DNA from: Synechococcus sp. JA-3-3Ab
GTDB taxonomy: Bacteria; Cyanobacteriota; Cyanobacteriia; Thermostichales; Thermostichaceae
NCBI RefSeq assembly: GCF_000013205.1
Contig: NC_007775.1
Span: 2,042,501-2,106,500 of the forward strand
Length of the DNA: 64,000 nucleotides
Direction: 5' to 3'
Below are positions 36,325-45,811 of the stretch, one piece after another. The translations under genes were made by a program, and so were the position numbers. Numbering within the stretch: position 1 is the first letter of the stretch; each line of letters opens with the position of its first letter. The notes beneath the pieces were generated by a model. That model ran no database searches. It saw only the letters and a list, made by a program, of their open reading frames with translations, and was not told the DNA's origin.

Positions 36325-37632
36325 GTGCCTTTGGCAAGCGAAGCGGAGATCACCCAGGCAGTGCAGGCCCAGTACGAGGCGTTTCCCTACCCGCCTGTGC
36401 CTTACGACCAACCCTTTGAGGGCTTCTCCAGCCTGGGCAGCTATACGTTGGCCCAATATGCCCGCACCCGCACCTTACAAGAGCCGACGGGCGCCAGGTT
36501 TTTGGTGGCCGGGTGTGGCACCGGCTGGGAGGTGCACGGCATTGCCGCCAGCAACCCCGGCTATGGCGCCGTGGTCGGGATCGACCTCAGTCGCCCGGCC
36601 CTAGAGATTGCCCAGAAGCGGATCAAGTACCACGGCCTGCGCAACTGCTCGGTGCACTACGGCGATCTCATGGATCCCTCCACCTGGCCGGAGGGAAGCT
36701 TCGACATGATCAGCTCCTACGGGGTAATCCACCACACCGCCGATCCCGTCAAGGCCCTAAAGAACTTGGCCTCGCGCCTGGCTCCCGACGGGGTAATGGC
36801 CCTGATGCTCTACAACCGCTCAGGCCGTTGGCATGTCTACCGCATTCGCCGTGCTTTGGAGCTGCTGGGGATTACTCCACCGGCCACCCGGGAAAAGATC
36901 GAATTTGTGCGGCAACTGCTGAAGGCAGCTCATCCCAACTCCCTTTTGGCCAAGCACGCCAAGGCCCATGAGGAATACTACCTAGCAGACGAGAACATCG
37001 TCGACAACTTCTTCCACGCCAACGACATTCCTTTTGACATCGGCGCAATCCCCGACCTTCTGGCCCAGGCGGGCTTGGAGTTTATCGATGTAGCCCCCTA
37101 CTTGGACTACTGGAACGCCAAGCCTTTAATTGCTGCTACTCACACCGAGTTCCATCGCCGCTACGAGGCCCTTTCTCGCCTCGACCAGCTACGAGTTATC
37201 GAGTATCTGGAGCCTCTTTACCACACGCAAAATCTCTTTTGGTGCTGCCATCAGGGCAAAAAGGTGGCCAGTTGGGATCCTTTTACCCCTGAGTTTTTCC
37301 AAAGCTCCCGTTGGCAGCTCAACCCCCTCTTTGTCCAGCACGGCAAAGTGCGCTACTGGGATCAAACCATCCCCTTTTCGGATCTGCTGGGCAAAGTGGA
37401 TCCGGCCCAGATCGTGACCCAAAAGATGGACATCTTCTGGCCCATCGCCCGCATCCCGGGCAAGATGATCGCTTCTAGCCGCTACCAGGTGGTGGAGCTG
37501 CTGCTGCCATTGGCCAAGCAAGCTCGTTCCGGCGCCGAGATCTTGGCCGACCATCGCGAGAGAGCCGGCCACGTCCTCCGCCTCTTCCAGCAGTGGGAAG
37601 CCGACCGCCTGGTTCTAAGAGTTGCTCCCTAA
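36325..37632 (+). CDS. SAM-dependent class I methyltransferase, target unknown
   Basis: The 435-residue protein starts with GTG at 36325 behind AGGTGGGAGG. Motif I is FLVAGCGTGWEVHGIAA near residue 60, motif II is VVGIDLSRPALEIAQKRIKY, and the post-core motif is FDMISSYGVIHHTADP. The opening (AQYEAFPYPPVPYDQPF) is shared by a group of large cyanobacterial methyltransferases that carry a second, unassigned C-terminal half (about 240-430). The substrate is unknown. Confidence 0.8.
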   Translation: MPLASEAEITQAVQAQYEAFPYPPVPYDQPFEGFSSLGSYTLAQYARTRTLQEPTGARFLVAGCGTGWEVHGIAASNPGYGAVVGIDLSRPALEIAQKRIKYHGLRNCSVHYGDLMDPSTWPEGSFDMISSYGVIHHTADPVKALKNLASRLAPDGVMALMLYNRSGRWHVYRIRRALELLGITPPATREKIEFVRQLLKAAHPNSLLAKHAKAHEEYYLADENIVDNFFHANDIPFDIGAIPDLLAQAGLEFIDVAPYLDYWNAKPLIAATHTEFHRRYEALSRLDQLRVIEYLEPLYHTQNLFWCCHQGKKVASWDPFTPEFFQSSRWQLNPLFVQHGKVRYWDQTIPFSDLLGKVDPAQIVTQKMDIFWPIARIPGKMIASSRYQVVELLLPLAKQARSGAEILADHRERAGHVLRLFQQWEADRLVLRVAP

Positions 37633-37670
37633 CTCCCCTCTCCCTTTGGGAGAGGGGCTGGGGGTGAGGG
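37633..37670. repeat. CCCCTCTCCC hairpin repeat, copy 3
   Basis: This is the same perfect stem (37635-37657) in inverse orientation, followed by GGGGGTGAGGGCT. It fills the 38-base gap between the convergent stops of the methyltransferase and tldD, where a bidirectional terminator would be expected. Confidence 0.75.
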
Positions 37671-39062
37671 CTAAGCAGGCTGGCGGCCACCCACAATGGC
37701 GCGGCAGCGAATGTAGGGCCCGCCGGCATCCACCTTGGCTGGCTGGCCCTTGCCACAGTGGCCGGATCCGAGATCCCAAAGGAAATCTCGCGACACAGCA
37801 TCCACCGACTGCAACACCTCAAAGGCATTGCCAGTGATGGTGACTCCCCGCAATAGCTCCGCCAGCTTGCCATTGCGAATGCGGTAGGCCCGCTCCACGC
37901 CAAACATGAACTCGCCCGTGGAGTCCGCTTGCCCGTTTCTGGCCCCATCCAGGAAGTAGCCGTCGGGAGTGCTGGCGATGATCTCCTCCAATGTCTGGGA
38001 TCCCGGCTCGAGATAGGTGTTGCGCATGCGGATGAGTGGCTCGTCGGCGTACTCCCAGGCGCGGGCATTGCCGGTGGGCTCGACACCGAAGTGGGCGGCA
38101 GTCTCCCGGTTGTGCAGGTAGCTCACCAGGATGCCATTCTGGATGATGGTAGTGGTTTGAGTGGGAACACCTTCATCGTCCACGGGCAGCGTTCCCCCTG
38201 CCCCCGGCATAAATTCAGAACGGCCAGAGTCCTTGAGAGTAACCAGTTCGCTGGCCACCCGCTGCCCTAGCTTGCCAGCCGCCACCGAGCCCGCGAGGAC
38301 GAAATCGGCCTCGACCGTGTGGCCAATGGCTTCATGCACCAGCAGTCCCACGATGGAAGGGGAGAGGATGACCGTGGCCCATCCCCCCTCAGCATAGCCT
38401 GCAGAGAGGAGATCGACGGCTGTGGCAGCCGCCTTCTCCGCCATCTGCAAGGGATCCGCCCGAAAAAGGCAATTCCACCCCCCCGTCACGCCAATGGACT
38501 CAGTACCGCTGCTTAGTTGGCCATCCGCCTCGGCCACCGCCTGGATCCGCAGCTCAGGGCGCACCAGCCGGAAGGCCACATCCGCCCCATCCGTAGTAAC
38601 AATGGCTTTTTCCTCGTAGATCTCGTTGTAAGTGCAACTGGCGGAGGTGATGCGGGCGGAAGACTTGCGCGCCTGGGCTTCTGCTTCCAGAGCCAACTGG
38701 ATCTTGGCCTCCAGGGGTTTGTTGACCACCTCCTCCACGCCGGGCTCGCAGAACTCCCCCTGGGCCAGGGATACGCTGGGCAAAGCCTTCAGCTTCTGCC
38801 TGCGGCAGTCGGCGCTGGCGCGGGCCGCTTGCTGGGCCTCGGAAATGGCCTTGCGAATGGCTGCGGGTGAGAGATCCCCGGTGGCGGCAAAGCCCCAGGT
38901 GCCGGCTTCTAGCACCCGCACCCCCACACCTGAGCGCCGTCGAACCGCTGTGCGCTCAATGCGCCCCTTTTCCGCCGTGACACTGCGAAAGACTTTGCTG
39001 TGGTAGCGCAGTTCCACAAAGCCAGAATAGTCTCGAAGGATGTCGCGCAGCAGATCTCGCAT
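37671..39062 (-). CDS. tldD: TldD-family metalloprotease
   Basis: The 463-residue protein shows the zinc-binding motif HEAIGH (LLVHEAIGHTVEADF) near residue 250 and the downstream Cys/His segment LGSGHCGKGQPAKVDAGGP near the C-terminus. TldD works with TldE/PmbA to degrade unfolded peptides and to mature some microcins. The partner gene is not in the window. It is convergent with the methyltransferase gene and follows glgB by 24 bases on the same strand. Confidence 0.94.
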   Translation of the reverse strand: MRDLLRDILRDYSGFVELRYHSKVFRSVTAEKGRIERTAVRRRSGVGVRVLEAGTWGFAATGDLSPAAIRKAISEAQQAARASADCRRQKLKALPSVSLAQGEFCEPGVEEVVNKPLEAKIQLALEAEAQARKSSARITSASCTYNEIYEEKAIVTTDGADVAFRLVRPELRIQAVAEADGQLSSGTESIGVTGGWNCLFRADPLQMAEKAAATAVDLLSAGYAEGGWATVILSPSIVGLLVHEAIGHTVEADFVLAGSVAAGKLGQRVASELVTLKDSGRSEFMPGAGGTLPVDDEGVPTQTTTIIQNGILVSYLHNRETAAHFGVEPTGNARAWEYADEPLIRMRNTYLEPGSQTLEEIIASTPDGYFLDGARNGQADSTGEFMFGVERAYRIRNGKLAELLRGVTITGNAFEVLQSVDAVSRDFLWDLGSGHCGKGQPAKVDAGGPYIRCRAIVGGRQPA

Positions 39063-39086
39063 GGCAATGAGGCGGGAAGGCCGTAC

Positions 39087-41399
39087 TCACTCCAGCATAG
39101 CTTTGTTTTCGCCTGAATCCTCCGCCAGCTGGGGCGGCTGCCACTTCAGCACCAAGGTTGAAAGAGGGGGCAGGCAGAGCTCAAGCGAGTAGGGCAGGTT
39201 GTGGTAGGGCCAGTCATCCGTCCACTTGCCCCCTAGGTTGCCAACCCCGCTGCCCCAGAACTCTACCGCGTCGCTGTTGAGCAGTTCCCGGTAAAACCCT
39301 CGCTGCGGCACGCCAATGCGGTAATTCGGCCAAACCACCGGCGTAAAGTTACAGACTACCACTAGCCACTCCCTGGGATCCTCCCCATATCGGATAAAGG
39401 AGATAATGCCCCGATGGTCGCTGCAGTCAATCCAGCGGAAGCCTTCTGGCTTGGTGTCTTGGGTGTAGAGAGCCGGTTGCGAGCGCAGCAGCTGGTTGAG
39501 AGTGGCTACGTAGTGGCGCAGCTTGGCGTGGGGCTCATACTGCAGCAGCTCCCAGTCTAGATCTGCCCAAACATTCCACTCGTTCCACTGGCCAAACTCC
39601 ATGCTCATGAACAGGGTTTTCTTGCCAGGGTGAGTGAACATGTAGCCGTAGAGAGCCCGCAAGCTGGCGAACTTGTGCCACAGATCTCCTGGCATTTTGC
39701 CCAGCATGTGGCTTTTGCCGTGCACTACCTCATCGTGGGAAAAAGCCAGCATGTAATTTTCACTGAAGGCATACATGAGGCTGAAAGTCACTAGGTTGTG
39801 ATGGAACTGGCGGAACCAGGGATCCATGCGAAAATAATTCAGCATGTCGTGCATCCAGCCCATGTTCCACTTGAGGTTAAAGCCCAGACCACCCACATGG
39901 GTTGGCCAGGTTACCATTGGCCAGGCAGTGGATTCCTCGGCAATGGAAAGAACGCCAGGGTAGTACTTGAAAATAAGGGTGTTGAGCTGGCGAAAAAAGT
40001 CGATGGCCTCCAGGTGTTCTCGCCCGCCGTAGCAGTTGGGGATCCATTCTTTGCGGTCGTAGTCCAGATAGAGCATTGAGGCCACCGCATCCACCCGAAG
40101 GCCGTCGATGTGGTATTTGTCAAACCAAAAGAGGGCATTGGCTATTAGATAGTTGCGCACCTCGTTGCGGCCGTAGTTGAAAACCAAAGTGCCCCAGCCC
40201 TTGTGCTCGCCCTTGCGGGGGTCGGCATATTCGTAGAGGTGGGTACCGTCAAAAAAGGCCAGCCCATGCCCATCTTTGGGGAAATGCCCCGGCACCCAAT
40301 CGACAATGACGCCGATCCCTTCCTGGTGGGCGCGATCGACAAAGTACATGAAGTCTTGGGGCGAGCCGTAGCGGGAGGTTACCGCGTAGTAGCCAATAAC
40401 CTGGTAGCCCCAGGAGCCGTCGAAGGGGTGCTCGGCCACGGGTAAGAGCTCGATGTGGGTAAAGCCCAGCTCCTTGACATAGGGGATCAATTTGTCCGCC
40501 AGCTCCCGGTAGGTAAGAAAGCGGGTGTTGGGCTTTTGCTCCACCGGCACCAGGTGCCCATCAGCGGGGGGGTCTTCCGTGGAAGCGTGCATCCAGGATC
40601 CCAAATGCACCTCGTACACCGAGATGGGCGAGCGCAGGGGGTCGGTGGCAGCCCGCTTTTCCAGCCACTCCTGGTCGTGCCAGGTATAGGTGTGGAGGTC
40701 GGCTACAATTGAGCCGGTTTTGGGTCGCACCTCCTGCTGAAAGCCATAGGGATCTGACTTTTCGTAGATATCCCCCCAGGCAGTTTTCACCTCGTACTTG
40801 TAGACGGCTCCTGGCCCAACACCAGGGATGAACACCGCCCAGATGCCGCTTTCGCCCAGCCGCTTCATCTGGTGTTGGCGGCCATCCCAGTGGTTGAAGT
40901 CGCCAATGACACTGACATTGCGGGCGTTGGGAGCCCAGACGGCAAAGTGGACTCCCTGAACCCCATCTACGCTGATGGGATGAGCGCCCAACTTCTCGTA
41001 GATGCGGTGGTGGTTGCCCTCGTTGAAGAGGTAGCGATCCAGCTCGCCGATGTGGTTGACCTTCTCCAGGGGAAAGCGATAGGGATCCTCCCACTCTTCC
41101 AAGTGCTGGCCCTCCGGATCCCAGACCCGCTGCGCCCGCAGAAAGTAGTCTGGAACCGGCGTGCCAGGCGCAAAGCACAGCTCAAACAACGTTTCTGGAT
41201 GCAGCGGCTGCATGGGGTAGGCCTGCCCAGTGGCGCGTTCTACCAACCAAACCTGTTTGGCATTGGGCACCAGGGCCCGCACCAGCCAGAAGGACGTCTC
41301 CCCCTGCTCTATCTGCTGCGGCCCCAAAACAGCATAGGGATCCTGCCACTGGTTGGTGACGAACTGAAGCACTTGTTCGGCAGACAGGAGAAAGCCCAT
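39087..41399 (-). CDS. glgB: 1,4-alpha-glucan branching enzyme, GH13
   Basis: The 770-residue GlgB makes alpha-1,6 branches in glycogen. It has an N-terminal CBM48 domain (about residues 115-210, [20 protein letters not shown]) and a GH13 barrel with [16 protein letters not shown] (nucleophile Asp), [10 protein letters not shown] (acid Glu) and [14 protein letters not shown] (stabiliser Asp). I chose ATG 41399 because the next codon upstream that could start is only a TTG. A separate GH57 branching enzyme lies at 48.8 kb, with glycogen synthase between. Confidence 0.96.
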   Translation of the reverse strand: MGFLLSAEQVLQFVTNQWQDPYAVLGPQQIEQGETSFWLVRALVPNAKQVWLVERATGQAYPMQPLHPETLFELCFAPGTPVPDYFLRAQRVWDPEGQHLEEWEDPYRFPLEKVNHIGELDRYLFNEGNHHRIYEKLGAHPISVDGVQGVHFAVWAPNARNVSVIGDFNHWDGRQHQMKRLGESGIWAVFIPGVGPGAVYKYEVKTAWGDIYEKSDPYGFQQEVRPKTGSIVADLHTYTWHDQEWLEKRAATDPLRSPISVYEVHLGSWMHASTEDPPADGHLVPVEQKPNTRFLTYRELADKLIPYVKELGFTHIELLPVAEHPFDGSWGYQVIGYYAVTSRYGSPQDFMYFVDRAHQEGIGVIVDWVPGHFPKDGHGLAFFDGTHLYEYADPRKGEHKGWGTLVFNYGRNEVRNYLIANALFWFDKYHIDGLRVDAVASMLYLDYDRKEWIPNCYGGREHLEAIDFFRQLNTLIFKYYPGVLSIAEESTAWPMVTWPTHVGGLGFNLKWNMGWMHDMLNYFRMDPWFRQFHHNLVTFSLMYAFSENYMLAFSHDEVVHGKSHMLGKMPGDLWHKFASLRALYGYMFTHPGKKTLFMSMEFGQWNEWNVWADLDWELLQYEPHAKLRHYVATLNQLLRSQPALYTQDTKPEGFRWIDCSDHRGIISFIRYGEDPREWLVVVCNFTPVVWPNYRIGVPQRGFYRELLNSDAVEFWGSGVGNLGGKWTDDWPYHNLPYSLELCLPPLSTLVLKWQPPQLAEDSGENKAMLE

Positions 41400-41473
41400 C
41401 GGCAAGCTTCAACAAAGCAACAATCTCAGTCTAGCGGTCGTCGGCTGCCGCTTTTGGCAGCTCGTGACATCCT

Positions 41474-41517
41474 CTCCCGCTAAGCCCTGACGGGCTGTAG
41501 ACGGGAGCTTCCGAGAA
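41474..41517 (-). ncRNA. probable omega-RNA 3' hairpin of the complete IS605 element
   Basis: On the minus strand a nested stem (CTCCCG with CGGGAG outside, AGCCC with GGGCT inside, loop GTCA) is followed by AGGATGTCAC. It overlaps the end of tnpB, as known omega RNAs do. The bases just outside (GAGCTGCCAAAAGCGG) would be the guide. Transcription is inferred, not shown. Confidence 0.5.
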
Positions 41518-42751
41518 TCACTTCCCGGAGTTGCTGCTTCAACGGACTGGTAAACCAGGATCCTCCACAGCCAGAGAGCGGCAGTCCCACCGCCCTGAGT
41601 CCTCGCTTCAAAATCTCGATAGCAGCGTTCAAGTCTCTGTCCCACGACCCGCAACGGGGGCAATCATGCACCCGTTCCGACAAGGCCTTGGGAACACGCT
41701 CCTCACAAACACAACAATTTTGGGACGTACCACGGGGAGCCACTCTCAACACCTGTTTGCCGCGTTTGACCGCCACTGCTGTCAGAATGTCAAGAAATCG
41801 TCCCCAAGCCGCATCCAAAATCGATTTAGCCAACCGAGTTCGTGCCAGCCCTCGGACGTTGAGATCCTCCACCACCAACAGGTCGTATTGCCCCACCAGC
41901 CAGTGCGCCACTTGGTAGTGGAACGCTTTGCGTTGTCGGGCAACGTGCAACTGCAAACAAGCAACTTTCGTGGCTTGTCTCTTCCAGTTGGCGGATCCCT
42001 TCACTTTGCGGCTCAGTTGCCGCTGCTGTCGAGCCAAGTGCTTTTGAGCTTGGCGGTAGTGCCGCGGGATAGGCACCACCTCCCCATCGCTGGTGGTGAG
42101 AAACCTATCCAATCCCACATCAATGCCCACCGCCTTTTTGATCGGCACAGGCTCTGGGAGAGGAACGCTTTTGTCTTCCAAGCTGATGCAGACATACCAC
42201 CCATCGGCCTTGCGCACCACTGTGCAGGTTTTGGGCACAAACCCCTCCGGCAAGGGGCGGTGCAGCACCACAGGCATCGAGCCAATCTTGCTCAGCCGCA
42301 GAGTCTCCCCTTCCAGATGCGCTCCCGCCTTGGGGCAATTGATGCGGGGGAATGTGAAGGATCTCAACTCCCCCGCTTTTTTGAAGCGAGGCCGCCCCCG
42401 CCGCTTGCCTGTGCTATCCGGCTCCCGCCACGCTTTCCACGCCTTGTCCAGCCGCATCAAGTTTTGCTGCAGCACCTCGGCGTAAATGCCCCGGTAGGCC
42501 GGGAACAGTTGCTTGATTTGTTTGAGGGATCCCGCCTGCCGATAATAATTCGGCTCCAGCGGAGCTTCTGACACAGGCAACGGACAAGAGACAAGACTGC
42601 AGCGGTCAATTGGGCAACGGGTTGCGGTCAGCCAATCCAGTCTCTGCCCCAGAGCGTCGTTCCACTGCCGCCGCAACAATTCCAGCCACTCGGTCATCAG
42701 AGCGGCTTGGTCGTCGCTGGGCAGGATCCGGTACTCGTGGGTGATAATCAT
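41480..42751 (-). CDS. tnpB: RNA-guided nuclease TnpB of complete IS605 element
   Basis: The 423-residue protein carries the RuvC triad: Asp in VGIDVGLDRFLTT, Glu in LLVVEDLNVRGL, Asp in SWDRDLNAAIEIL. The zinc finger is CCVCEERV and CPRCGS. It is a different branch from the TnpB at 9-10 kb, since they share little outside the motifs. The C-terminal 45 residues after the last Asp (GCGGSWFTSPLKQQLREVIL) overlap the end hairpin. It shares a short promoter region with tnpA. Confidence 0.92.
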   Translation of the reverse strand: MIITHEYRILPSDDQAALMTEWLELLRRQWNDALGQRLDWLTATRCPIDRCSLVSCPLPVSEAPLEPNYYRQAGSLKQIKQLFPAYRGIYAEVLQQNLMRLDKAWKAWREPDSTGKRRGRPRFKKAGELRSFTFPRINCPKAGAHLEGETLRLSKIGSMPVVLHRPLPEGFVPKTCTVVRKADGWYVCISLEDKSVPLPEPVPIKKAVGIDVGLDRFLTTSDGEVVPIPRHYRQAQKHLARQQRQLSRKVKGSANWKRQATKVACLQLHVARQRKAFHYQVAHWLVGQYDLLVVEDLNVRGLARTRLAKSILDAAWGRFLDILTAVAVKRGKQVLRVAPRGTSQNCCVCEERVPKALSERVHDCPRCGSWDRDLNAAIEILKRGLRAVGLPLSGCGGSWFTSPLKQQLREVILGSSRLQPVRA

Positions 42752-42775
42752 GAGACGGTTCTAGCATTTAGCGCA

Positions 42776-43183
42776 ATGAGCTACAACATAAGCCATCGTT
42801 CTGTTTACAGCCTACAAATCCACTTGGTGCTGGTGACAAAGTACCGTCGTCGGGTGATAACTGCTCCAATGTTGCAGAGGCTGGAAGATATATTTCGAGC
42901 GACCTGCCAAAAGTGGCGCAGTTCCTTGGTGGAGTTCAACGGTGAGGCGGATCATGTGCATCTGTTGGTGAGTTTTCCGCCGGATGTTCAGGTCTCGAAG
43001 CTGGTGAACAACCTGAAAACAGTCTCCAGCCGGTTGATTCGCAAAGAGTTCGCCACAGAGGTGGCACGGTTCTACAGCAAGCCTGTATTTTGGACAGGGA
43101 CCTATTTTGTTGCCTCTTGTGGTGGGGTCACCGTTGAGGAGTTGAAGAAGTATGTCGAGCAGCAGGCAACGCCCAGATTGTGA
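42776..43183 (+). CDS. tnpA: IS200/IS605 Y1 transposase TnpA
   Basis: The 135-residue HUH-type single-strand transposase has the metal-binding HVH in EADHVHLLVSF and the catalytic Tyr in ELKKYVEQQ. VYSLQIHLVLVTKYRR is the family opening. The ATG at 42776 (MSYNISHRSVYS) is preferred; the longer frame begins inside tnpB. It moves the element as single-stranded DNA through its end hairpins and could mobilise related TnpB-only elements. Confidence 0.93.
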   Translation: MSYNISHRSVYSLQIHLVLVTKYRRRVITAPMLQRLEDIFRATCQKWRSSLVEFNGEADHVHLLVSFPPDVQVSKLVNNLKTVSSRLIRKEFATEVARFYSKPVFWTGTYFVASCGGVTVEELKKYVEQQATPRL

Positions 43184-43214
43184 GACTCAGGGGCATTGAA
43201 CCCCTTCGTCTCAC
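43180..43214. other. end hairpin of IS605 element
   Basis: GTGAGAC pairs with GTCTCAC, with an inner GGGG/CCCC stem. It overlaps the tnpA stop codon and is the likely TnpA recognition hairpin at the tnpA side. A terminator role is less likely since no T-run follows. Confidence 0.55.
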
Positions 43215-43406
43215 CGCCTATCCTCCAGCCCGCCAAGCTGCGCTGTGGAGGGAGTACCCCGGAGGTTCTCATGGATTCCAGAGCCATGGCAGTAGCAGCC
43301 AAACCTTTCTGCCCCCGGGAAAACCTGCTAGAGTTGGGAGGGGATAATTCCCCTCCTTGCCAGCGAGGTTGGTTGGCTTGTTCTATTTTTGGGGTTTTGG
43401 GGACTT

Positions 43407-43685
43407 ATGGCTATCCTGCTGTCGAGCGAACCTATCCTGGCCGTGAGCATCTTCGGCATGGGCCTGCCAGAGCTGGCCGTGATTGGGATAATTGCAGTGG
43501 TCGTGTTCGGCCCCAAGAAGCTGCCGGAGTTGGGCAGCGCCTTCGGCAAAGCGTTGCGCAGCTTCAAGCAAGAGATGAACAACCCCAGCAGCGATGACGA
43601 GCCCACCGCCGGTGCCGATCGCGTCAGCGGGACGGAGTCCCTGAAGGTAGAAGCGGAGAAGGTGGTCGAGAAAGATGCCGCCTGA
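43407..43685 (+). CDS. tatA: twin-arginine translocase subunit TatA/TatE
   Basis: The 92-residue protein has one membrane helix (MGLPELAVIGIIAVVVFG) followed by the amphipathic signature FGPKKLPELGSAFGKALRSF and an acidic tail. It supplies the pore-forming TatA of the twin-arginine export pathway, which is also needed by the Tat-dependent binding protein at 2 kb. I chose ATG 43407; the upstream alternative is a TTG at 43389. A later ATG directly before the helix (residue 18) is possible. Confidence 0.9.
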   Translation: MAILLSSEPILAVSIFGMGLPELAVIGIIAVVVFGPKKLPELGSAFGKALRSFKQEMNNPSSDDEPTAGADRVSGTESLKVEAEKVVEKDAA

Positions 43686-43923
43686 GGGCATCTGCACTGA
43701 AAAAATGGTGTCTTGGGTCGGCTCCTCGTTTTGTAGGAGATAGGTGCGAGTAAAAGCGGATACCGCAAGTTGCACGGCCGGCATCTGCACCAGCCGCAAC
43801 AAAATGAAGTCGGCTTGCCGGTGAGCTGGATCCAGGGCTGATGTATATTTTTGAAAAAGCTACCGGCCTGGCGCTACCGCTTGACCCAAAGCCGGGCTGG
43901 ACAGGCGCAGCAGATGGGGGGCT

Positions 43924-44757
43924 ATGGCGGAGCCGACCGATTTCGAGCTGATGCGCCAGATCCAACTGCGGGATCGCCGCAGCCACTTTTTACTTAAGGA
44001 TCGCTACCAAAAGCGCCTGCTGGAGATCGCGCTGTCCACTCTCAAGCAGCCTCACCAGGCCGAAGAGGTGGTGCGCCAGGTGTTTGAGTTCTGCTGGAAA
44101 CATGCGGAGGCCTTTGACCTGCAGCGGGATCGCTCGGTGGCCCTGTGGCTTTACGAGTTGACGGCCTTTCAAGCCCAAGAACGCTTGCGGCGCTGGAGCT
44201 GGTTGCCCGCCCCTGCCTCCATCCGGGTCGCACCTCCTTGGTGGCCGCGGCGCCTCCTCTGGGGCAGCTTAGTAGGGTTAGGGATCTACGCAGTGGCCAT
44301 AACAGCGGCCTACTGGCGGCTGCGCTGGCAGGGGGAGTCGGTAGCCATTCAACGGCTCTATCAGGAGTGGCAACGACAACCGCAGGTACGGCGAACCCTT
44401 CTGCGCGACCCCAGCTTCCGCAACCCCCTGTTGGTACAAGCTCTCTGGTCGCCCCGCGCCAAGCAGGTGTTGCTCTTGGCTTCAGAAATGCCCCCTGCCC
44501 CCCCGGGAACCACCTACCAACTGTGGCTGGAGTCGGCTGGGCAGCGCCTGGAAAGCGCCGGCACCTTCACCGTCAACGCCGAGGGATCCCTGCAATGGCT
44601 CAGCCAGCCCACCCATTCACAGCAGCCGACCCGCCTTTGGATTACCCTCGAACCGGCAGGCGGGAGCGAATCCCCCACTGGCGCCCCTCTGCTGCAGAGC
44701 AACTTCTGGATCCCTGCCTCTCAACCTGAGGAGAGCAAAGAGAACCTCTTAAACTAG
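43924..44757 (+). CDS. sigma2-like / membrane / anti-sigma-K-like fusion protein
   Basis: The 277-residue protein has three parts. Residues about 5-95 resemble region 2 of ECF sigma factors (LLKDRYQKRLLEIALSTL, AEEVVRQVFEFCWKHAEAFD, VALWLYELTAFQAQERLRRW). A membrane helix follows at about 110-130 (LLWGSLVGLGIYAVAITAAY). The outer part (about 175-275) resembles the RskA/anti-sigma-K domain: LLLASEMPPAPPGTTYQLWL, SAGTFTVNAEGSL. No sigma region 4 is present, so it cannot be a normal sigma factor. It could be a membrane-held decoy or regulator. The reading is inferential but each part fits well. Confidence 0.65.
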   Translation: MAEPTDFELMRQIQLRDRRSHFLLKDRYQKRLLEIALSTLKQPHQAEEVVRQVFEFCWKHAEAFDLQRDRSVALWLYELTAFQAQERLRRWSWLPAPASIRVAPPWWPRRLLWGSLVGLGIYAVAITAAYWRLRWQGESVAIQRLYQEWQRQPQVRRTLLRDPSFRNPLLVQALWSPRAKQVLLLASEMPPAPPGTTYQLWLESAGQRLESAGTFTVNAEGSLQWLSQPTHSQQPTRLWITLEPAGGSESPTGAPLLQSNFWIPASQPEESKENLLN

Positions 44758-44811
44758 CTTGAAATGACTCCTGAGACCCTGGAAGTTGCCCCGTCAGGTC
44801 AAGGGATTCAT

Positions 44812-44830
44812 CCCCCCGTATACGGCGGGG
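44812..44830. repeat. palindrome CCCCCCGTATACGGCGGGG, copy 2
   Basis: This is a near-perfect copy of the 8999-9016 palindrome with one inserted C, again preceded by CATC and followed by GAGGGGGG. It lies between the fusion gene and the bestrophin gene, and any bestrophin start upstream of it would translate through it. Confidence 0.65.
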
Positions 44831-44950
44831 AAGAGGGGGGCCTGCGCCGCCAAGGTTTCGGTCAACAACCGTTGCCATGACGGTAGTAGGATCAGGGGGC
44901 AGGCTTGCCGACGCCACACCAGGATTCGCCAGTATCTATCGGGAAATGGG

Positions 44951-45811
44951 TTGCGTTGGTTTCGCTTGGCCCTGCAGTTGCACGGATCGGTTGTGCCGGC
45001 AGTGCTGCCTCGCACCCTCATCTGTGGTCTCCTGGGAGTGCTGGTTTCCGTTCTCTACAAGCTGGGGTTGCCCATAGCGCTGTCCTCGTTGGTGGCGTTC
45101 GTGCCCAACATCGTTTTTGGCTTGATGCTGGTGTTTCGGACAAACACTGCCTACGAGCGGTTTTGGGAGGGGCGAAAAGCTTGGGGATGCGGGGTGAGCA
45201 ACGTGCGCAACTTAGCCCGCTTGATTTGGGTAGCCATTGAAGAGAAGCAGCCAGACGATCGGGAAGAAAAAATCAAAATCCTCTATCTCCTGCCTGCTTT
45301 TGCCATCGCCATGAAGCAACATCTGCGCCAAGAATTTTTGCCAGATGAGCTTCAGACCCTCCTCAGCCCAGAGCAGTTGCAACGTCTTAAAAACCTCAAC
45401 CATCCCTCCTTGCAAATTGCCTTTTGGATTGGAGACTACCTACAGCGCCAATACCAAAAAGGCCGCGTTGAAGTCTATCAGCTAACGATCATGGTGGAGC
45501 GGCTCAATAACATGGTCGATGTCCTGGGCGCCTGCGAGCGCATTCTCATGACCCCAACGCCCATGGCCTACGCCTTACATTTGAAGCAGTTGTTGCTGCT
45601 GTATTGTTTGTCTTTGCCTTTTCAGATGGTGGAGGGATTGGGCTGGATGACCGGCCCCATTGTCGGGCTGCTGGCCTTTATGCTGTTTGGCGTCGAGGAG
45701 ATCGGCATTGAAATTGAGAACCCCTTTGGACGGGATCCGAACGACCTGCCCCTTGATGTGATTTGCAGTAGGATGAAGCAGAATATCGCTGATTTGATCC
45801 AGTCTGCCTAG
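44951..45811 (+). CDS. bestrophin-like (UPF0187) chloride-channel family protein
   Basis: The protein shows the bacterial bestrophin pattern: WFRLALQLHGSVVPAVLPRT, VFRTNTAYERFWEGRKAWG, then a C-terminal pair of helices and FGVEEIGIEIENPFGRDPND. Such proteins form anion channels in thylakoid or plasma membrane. The family usually starts just before WFRLALQL, which points to the TTG at 44951. An ATG at 44786 would add 55 residues that cross a palindromic repeat and look non-coding. The start is therefore uncertain but the product is secure. Confidence 0.85.
   Translation: MRWFRLALQLHGSVVPAVLPRTLICGLLGVLVSVLYKLGLPIALSSLVAFVPNIVFGLMLVFRTNTAYERFWEGRKAWGCGVSNVRNLARLIWVAIEEKQPDDREEKIKILYLLPAFAIAMKQHLRQEFLPDELQTLLSPEQLQRLKNLNHPSLQIAFWIGDYLQRQYQKGRVEVYQLTIMVERLNNMVDVLGACERILMTPTPMAYALHLKQLLLLYCLSLPFQMVEGLGWMTGPIVGLLAFMLFGVEEIGIEIENPFGRDPNDLPLDVICSRMKQNIADLIQSA

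Larger units (their letters stand above)
41460..43214. mobile_element. complete IS605-family element with divergent tnpA and tnpB
   Basis: This element of about 1.75 kb has tnpB on the minus strand (41480-42751) and tnpA on the plus strand (42776-43183), start codons 24 bases apart, as in IS605 itself. One end is a hairpin (43180-43214) just past tnpA. The other is a hairpin at the tnpB 3' end followed by GATGTCAC near 41462. All catalytic residues are intact, so it may be active. The exact ends are estimates. Confidence 0.8.

Noticed and set aside
37671-39062. TldE/PmbA instead of TldD
   Set aside because: The HEAIGH zinc motif is present, which TldE lacks.
44786-44950. N-terminal 55 residues of bestrophin from ATG 44786
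   Set aside because: They cross a palindromic repeat, are Arg/Cys-rich and lack the family pattern, which begins at WFRLALQL.
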